Shown here: one piece after another, positions 6,548 to 9,633 of the stretch
How positions within the stretch are numbered: the first letter of the stretch is position 1
Layout: each line of letters begins with the position of its first letter
From: Treponema sp.
GTDB lineage: Bacteria; Spirochaetota; Spirochaetia; Treponematales; Breznakiellaceae
Assembly (NCBI GenBank): GCA_031288815.1
Contig: JAITQR010000187.1
Coordinates: 1 to 9,633 of the forward strand
Direction: 5' to 3'
Length of the DNA stretch: 9,633 nucleotides
The notes under the pieces: generated by a model
Database searches by the model: none
The model's input: only the letters and a program-made list of their open reading frames with translations
Told to the model about the DNA's origin: nothing
Translations under genes and position numbers: made by a program

Positions 6548-7408
6548 CTATCCTTTTACCGAACCGCTTGTCAGGCCGTCAATGAAATACCGGTTAAAAA
6601 TAATGTAGATGACAATCATGGGGATCATGGAAAGGGCCGTACCCGCCAGCATCAAATTCCATGACGAGGCCGCCTCTCCCGAACTCTTTAGGTTTACCAC
6701 CCCAACCACCAGGGGCATGCGGTTTGGGTTGGAAAGGGTAAAAACCATGGGCAGAAGGTAATCGTTCCAGGAACTGCGAAACGTGAGAATTCCCACCGTG
6801 GCTATTACCGGTTTACAGAGGGGAGAGATGATGTGCAAAAATATCTGAAAGAAGGAGCAGCCGTCCACCTTGGCGGCCTCGTCAATTTCCCGGGGGATGG
6901 AATCCACAAACCCCCGGGAGATAAACACGTTGGTGGTATTTACCGCGAAAACCCTGATGATAATAACCCCCCACAGGGAACGGTTCATGTTTACGGTCTT
7001 GGCGATCATCAGGAGGGGGTAGAGCGTAAGACTCCCCAGGGAAACAAACATGGAACTGAGGATCATGTAATACAAAAACTGCTTGCCGAAAAAGCGTCCC
7101 CGGGAAAACACGTACCCGCATATAGTGCTGGTGACGATGACCCCCGCCACGATAAAGACCGACATAAAAACACTGTTGTAGGTATACTGTTTAAAGTTAG
7201 CCAGTTTCCACGCCTGGACATAGTTGTCGAGCACAAATTGTGAGGGTATGACCCGGTTTCCGGCGGTAAGAATCTCTTTGTTGCTCTTGAACGAGGCCAT
7301 AAACGTATAAAAAACGGGGAAAACGGTAACGCAGAAGACGATAAACAAAACAAGATAAATCAACAGCATGGAAACGTATTTTTGCCCTTTGGCGCTGTTT
7401 AAATTCAT
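6548..7408 (-). CDS. CUT1 sugar ABC transporter permease, MalG-like
   Basis: A 286-residue inner-membrane permease subunit. About six membrane segments are visible (roughly 13-36, 77-101, 111-134, 143-165, 198-215, 252-271). The cytoplasmic EAA loop that docks on the ATPase is EIDEAAKVDGCSFFQIFLHI at 174-193, with the conserved G at 183. The end FNRYFIDGLTSGSVKG is typical of MalG-type subunits. It pairs with the MalF-like subunit encoded directly upstream. AGGCGG (7418-7413) sits 4 bases before the ATG at 7408 and touches the TAA stop of the upstream gene, suggesting translational coupling. A Cys replaces the more usual Ala/Gly-Ser of the DGAS motif. Confidence 0.93.
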   Translation of the reverse strand: MNLNSAKGQKYVSMLLIYLVLFIVFCVTVFPVFYTFMASFKSNKEILTAGNRVIPSQFVLDNYVQAWKLANFKQYTYNSVFMSVFIVAGVIVTSTICGYVFSRGRFFGKQFLYYMILSSMFVSLGSLTLYPLLMIAKTVNMNRSLWGVIIIRVFAVNTTNVFISRGFVDSIPREIDEAAKVDGCSFFQIFLHIISPLCKPVIATVGILTFRSSWNDYLLPMVFTLSNPNRMPLVVGVVNLKSSGEAASSWNLMLAGTALSMIPMIVIYIIFNRYFIDGLTSGSVKG

Positions 7409-7417
7409 GGTGCCGCC

Positions 7418-8329
7418 TTATAGTTTCATCCGCTCGGTGCTTTTGAGGTACACCATGGATACCAGCGCCAGAATAAGGCCGGTAATCACCGACAGCGAGG
7501 ACGCGTAACCAATTTCCGACGGCCTGCCGGAATGGCCAAAGAAATATTTAAACACGTAGGTCATTACCACTTCCGTGCCGCCCGCCGGCTGCCCGTTGGT
7601 ACTGGCCAGGATAAGATCGGCGATCTTGAGGCTCCCCACAATGGCCATAAGCAAAATTATCTGGAACATGGGGCCAATCATGGGCAGCGTAATGCCCCAA
7701 AACTGCCGCCATGGGGAAGCCCCGTCTATGGAAGCGCATTCATAGAGTTCCTTGGGAATCCGCTGGAGGGCCACCAGAAAAAATATCATGTTTACCCCCG
7801 CGTTTTGCCATACCGACGCCAGTCCCAAAACAAACAGGGCGCTCCATTTGTTCCCAAACCAGTTGATGTTCCGGCTTATCACATGGATATCCGTCAGGAT
7901 CCCGTTAACGACTCCGTCAAAAGCGGCGAACATCAGGGAGAACACCAGCCCCACGATAGCGGTACTGATTATGGCGGGCAGAAACAGCGTTACCCTGAAG
8001 AAGCCCGTAGCCCTGAGATTCTTGTTGAGCAGAATCGCCAGCAAAAGGGCCAGGGGAATTTCAAAGGCCAGTTTGCCAAAGGCCAGGATAAAGGTGTTGC
8101 CGATGGATTTCCAAAAATCAAGGTCCCGGGAAAACAGACGGATAAAGTTATCGACGCCAATAAAACTGGCGCGAAAACCGTTGTAGTTGTAGAACGCGAA
8201 CCGGAGAATGTATACGATGGGTACATAGGTAAACAGGATAAACCCGGCCATCATGGGCAGGATCATCAGTACCGCCTGCGCCGCGTCTTTCCGGTTGGAA
8301 ATACGCAGCGAAACTTGCCTTCGCGCCAT
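7418..8329 (-). CDS. CUT1 sugar ABC transporter permease, MalF/UgpA-like
   Basis: First gene of the importer operon, 303 residues. About six membrane segments are visible (roughly 20-42, 78-100, 112-135, 165-188, 217-240, 275-296), with a basic N-terminus in the cytoplasm. The EAA loop is ELYECASIDGASPWRQFWGI at 194-213 followed by TLPMIGP; the central EAA triplet reads ECA here. The short form without the large periplasmic loop of E. coli MalF is the usual bacterial CUT1 type. AGAAAGGA (8344-8337) lies 7 bases before the ATG at 8329, a good ribosome site, and the promoter at 8392-8363 gives a leader of about 27 bases. No ATPase gene is present in the operon; a shared MsiK/UgpC-type ATPase encoded elsewhere is the usual solution and is assumed here. 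Confidence 0.93.
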   Translation of the reverse strand: MARRQVSLRISNRKDAAQAVLMILPMMAGFILFTYVPIVYILRFAFYNYNGFRASFIGVDNFIRLFSRDLDFWKSIGNTFILAFGKLAFEIPLALLLAILLNKNLRATGFFRVTLFLPAIISTAIVGLVFSLMFAAFDGVVNGILTDIHVISRNINWFGNKWSALFVLGLASVWQNAGVNMIFFLVALQRIPKELYECASIDGASPWRQFWGITLPMIGPMFQIILLMAIVGSLKIADLILASTNGQPAGGTEVVMTYVFKYFFGHSGRPSEIGYASSLSVITGLILALVSMVYLKSTERMKL

Positions 8330-8362
8330 CCCGCTATCCTTTCTGCAAAAAAATCAGGCTGT

Positions 8363-8392
8363 ATTATCTTCTGACTTTAAGGTATTTGTCAA
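8363..8392 (-). promoter_or_regulatory. Promoter of the importer-xylanase operon
   Basis: On the reverse strand a perfect TTGACA (8392-8387), an 18-base spacer and GATAAT (8368-8363) form the best sigma70-type promoter in the window. The expected transcript start is near 8356, followed by the ribosome site at 8344-8337. It should drive the four genes down to 3876. Confidence 0.65.
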
Positions 8393-8423
8393 CAATCCGG
8401 ATTTGGGTAAAATTTTTTGTTGA
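8389..8423. promoter_or_regulatory. Inverted repeat over the operon -35 box, possible operator
   Basis: TCAACAA (8389-8395) and TTGTTGA (8417-8423) are exact inverted repeats separated by 21 bases. The left arm overlaps the -35 element of the importer operon. The placement would suit a repressor or activator site, or DNA looping over two half-sites. No regulator gene is in the window, and the pattern is not one I can assign to a family. Confidence 0.35.
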
Positions 8424-8445
8424 TCAGGCAACGCGCAATGTCCCC

Positions 8446-8474
8446 TTGACGGCGCCCCCGCTTACTGTTAACCT
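8446..8474 (+). promoter_or_regulatory. Candidate promoter of birA
   Basis: TTGACG (8446-8451), a 17-base spacer and TAACCT (8469-8474), preceded by TG one base upstream (8466-8467) as in extended -10 promoters. The -10 hexamer itself is poor. It ends 10 bases before the ATG at 8485, so the expected transcript start is around 8481, almost at the start codon. Confidence 0.4.
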
Positions 8475-8495
8475 GAAAAAATTGATGGTTAACCA
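8465..8495 (+). promoter_or_regulatory. BirA-box-like operator at the birA start
   Basis: CTGTTAACC (8465-8473) and GGTTAACCA (8487-8495) each match 8 of 9 positions of the known BirA arms TTGTTAACC and GGTTAACAA, with 13 bases between them. The left arm covers the -10 element and the right arm covers codons 1-4 of birA (ATG GTT AAC CAT). The GTTAAC cores are 21 bases apart, two helical turns. Since the adjacent gene encodes BirA with its DNA-binding domain, autoregulation is the simple reading. The spacing should be checked against curated sites. Confidence 0.6.
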
Positions 8496-9531
8496 TGGGA
8501 AACCGGGTTCTGTCCCGGAAAGGGGGCTTTCCACCCGCGCTTTCATCCTCCGGGAACTCAGGAGAGACCCGGGCGCCCCGGTTTCCGGGGAGGATCTGGC
8601 GAAAGGGCTGGGGATCTCCCGGGTGGCGGTGTGGAAGGGGGTGCGTTCCCTTGTCGCGGCGGGGTACCCCGTGGAAAGCGGCGAGTCCGGTTACCGCCTT
8701 CCCCCGGTCTGGAAGGACGATTTTCTCTACCCCTGGGAATTCGGCGAGCGGGAGGCTCTGTTCCGTTACTTCAGCGCCACCGGCAGCACCATGGATCGGG
8801 CCAGGGAGCTGGCCGAACAGCCCGCCTCGGAGCTTTCTTTTCCCTCCGGCACGGTGATCGCCGCCGAGGTTCAGAGCGCCGGGAGGGGGAGAAACGGCAG
8901 AAACTGGGCCTCCATGCCCGGGGGGCTTTTTTTCACCATCCTGGAAAAACCCGATCTGGCGGTGGCGGACTATCCCCTCTTTTCCATGGCCGCCCAGATC
9001 GGGGCGGCGGAAAGCGCGGCGGCCCTCTGCGGAAGGGAGGTCCGGCTCCGTTGGCCCAACGATGTATACGTGGGGGGCAAAAAGGTGGCCGGGGTTTTGA
9101 CGGAACTTTCCGGCCAGGGGGATCGGCTCCGCTGGATCTCCTGCGGGGTGGGGATCAACGTGAACAACCGGCCCGCCGGGGCGGACGCCGTAAGCTGCGC
9201 CGAAATCGCCGGCCGCCCCCTTTCCCGCCGGGAAGGGCTCGGGGTTTTCCTCGACGCCTTTGAAAAACTGGGGAAGCCGGGGGATCCGAAGGAAATCGGC
9301 CGCCGCTGGAATTCCCTTGCCCAGGGGATAGGTTCCCCGGTAAGGGTAATAGGGGCGGATCACGGGGAGGGGAAGGAGCCGGGCGCGGCCAAACTACTGG
9401 ATACCGGCGTATTCGCCGGTATCGATCCCCAGGGACGCTGCGTCATACGGAACGAAAGGGGAGAAGCCAGGTACTCCCCCGGCGCGGCTTCCCTGATCTA
9501 CCCGGAACCGGTATCACCAACCTCGCCCTGA
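8485..9531 (+). CDS. birA: Bifunctional biotin-[acetyl-CoA-carboxylase] ligase / biotin repressor
   Basis: Activates biotin with ATP to biotinyl-5'-AMP and attaches it to the lysine of biotin carboxyl carrier proteins; the holo-dimer also binds DNA. From ATG 8485 it has 348 residues. A winged-helix DNA-binding domain spans about 16-72 (SGEDLAKGLGISRVAVWKGV at 34-53 is the helix-turn-helix). In the central ligase domain, STMDRA is at 101-106, GRGRNGRNW at 133-141 is the biotinyl-AMP loop, RWPNDVYVGGKKVAGVLTE at 189-207 contains the catalytic lysine K200, and CGVGINVNN is at 220-228. A small beta C-terminal domain covers about 305-340. All key residues are present. An in-frame TTG at 8386 would add 33 residues but lies in the divergent promoter and precedes no family similarity. 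ATG 8485 lacks a Shine-Dalgarno, which fits a leaderless mRNA. It is divergent from the importer operon, to which it has no obvious functional link. Confidence 0.94.
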   Translation: MVNHGKPGSVPERGLSTRAFILRELRRDPGAPVSGEDLAKGLGISRVAVWKGVRSLVAAGYPVESGESGYRLPPVWKDDFLYPWEFGEREALFRYFSATGSTMDRARELAEQPASELSFPSGTVIAAEVQSAGRGRNGRNWASMPGGLFFTILEKPDLAVADYPLFSMAAQIGAAESAAALCGREVRLRWPNDVYVGGKKVAGVLTELSGQGDRLRWISCGVGINVNNRPAGADAVSCAEIAGRPLSRREGLGVFLDAFEKLGKPGDPKEIGRRWNSLAQGIGSPVRVIGADHGEGKEPGAAKLLDTGVFAGIDPQGRCVIRNERGEARYSPGAASLIYPEPVSPTSP

Positions 9532-9540
9532 AGGGCAAGG
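9521..9540 (+). terminator. Weak hairpin at the birA stop codon
   Basis: GCCC (9525-9528) and GGGC (9533-9536) flank the loop TGAA, which contains the TGA stop codon. The stem extends as CCT/AGG beyond one C-A mismatch (9521-9523 with 9538-9540). Only three T follow, so it is at best a weak terminator, perhaps shared with a convergent gene to the right. Confidence 0.3.
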
Positions 9541-9566
9541 TTTACGAATGAAAAGAACCAACTCCG

Positions 9567-9633
9567 CTACGGCTGCGGGCGGGAATGGCTGTTTCCGTAA
9601 AGTATGGATTCTATAGCGGGTTTGATATCCGCG
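9567..9633 (-). CDS. Possible C-terminus of a gene entering from the right edge
   Basis: On the reverse strand a frame is open from the window edge to a TAG at 9569-9567, giving at least 21 residues that end in ILYGNSHSRPQP after a helical-looking stretch (DIKPAIES). Its position convergent to birA, with the birA-end hairpin between, is reasonable. The piece is too short to identify. A competing forward frame from ATG 9585 (MAVSVKYGFYSGFDIR, open to the edge) overlaps it and lacks a well-spaced ribosome site. At most one of the two is likely to be real. Confidence 0.3.
   Translation of the reverse strand, partial: ADIKPAIESILYGNSHSRPQP

Noticed and set aside
7904..7909. Another GTTAAC hexamer
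   Set aside because: Single copy inside the permease coding sequence with no partner half-site at the right spacing; explained by coding.
7532..8374. 280-residue forward frame opposite the first permease gene
   Set aside because: Very rich in Gln, Lys and His, the typical complement of membrane-protein codons; no domain visible.
8386..8484. TTG-initiated 33-residue N-terminal extension of birA
   Set aside because: The extension overlaps the divergent operon's -35 box and birA's own promoter, and the BirA winged helix begins only after ATG 8485.
8389..9363. 324-residue reverse frame opposite birA
   Set aside because: Pro/Gly-rich antisense shadow; birA has all family motifs on the other strand.
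9585..9633. Forward frame from ATG 9585 open to the window edge
   Set aside because: Only 16 residues are visible, the G-rich stretch before it is too close to act as a ribosome site, and a reverse frame covers the same bases. It cannot be decided here.

Overview
The window reads like chromosomal DNA of a spirochaete (Treponema-type, Spirochaetota). This is inferred from the style of the proteins and not from a marker gene: a membrane class III cyclase ending in a TPR-like tail, an RsiV/DUF3298-type lipoprotein with a relaxed lipobox, and a CUT1 sugar importer without its own ATPase. The DNA is moderately GC-rich with GC-biased third codon positions, which also produces many long antisense shadow frames. 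I see no tRNA, rRNA, CRISPR array, insertion sequence or phage gene.

Layout, left to right. (1) Positions 1-252 hold the 3' end of a forward gene ending in a continuous coiled coil. (2) A reverse gene (262-1947) encodes a membrane-bound adenylate cyclase, preceded by a reverse gene (2012-2878) for an RsiV-like (DUF3298) lipoprotein. (3) Diverging from the lipoprotein gene is a SAM-dependent methyltransferase (2962-3780). (4) A four-gene reverse operon, transcribed from about 8356 down to 3876, encodes two CUT1 permeases, a periplasmic sugar-binding protein and a GH10 xylanase without a signal peptide. (5) Diverging from this operon is birA (8485-9531), a bifunctional biotin-protein ligase and repressor. 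(6) The last 100 bases may hold the C-terminus of another reverse gene.

How the genes may work together: the importer would bring xylo-oligosaccharides across the inner membrane using an ATPase encoded elsewhere, and the cytoplasmic GH10 enzyme would cut them. Its promoter is near consensus (TTGACA-18-GATAAT) and an inverted repeat overlaps the -35 box, a possible sugar-responsive operator. The GH10 gene is tightly coupled to the binding-protein gene, whose stop codon overlaps its Shine-Dalgarno sequence.

The two most notable observations are regulatory. First, a BirA-box-like pair of GTTAAC half-sites sits across the -10 element and first codons of birA itself, suggesting autoregulation by biotin. 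Second, four genes that seem to head their transcripts (cyclase, lipoprotein, methyltransferase, birA) lack a good Shine-Dalgarno sequence and have a promoter-like -10 element only 6-10 bases before the ATG, suggesting leaderless mRNAs. The importer operon has normal leaders and strong ribosome sites. Nothing in the window amounts to a clearly new multi-gene system.
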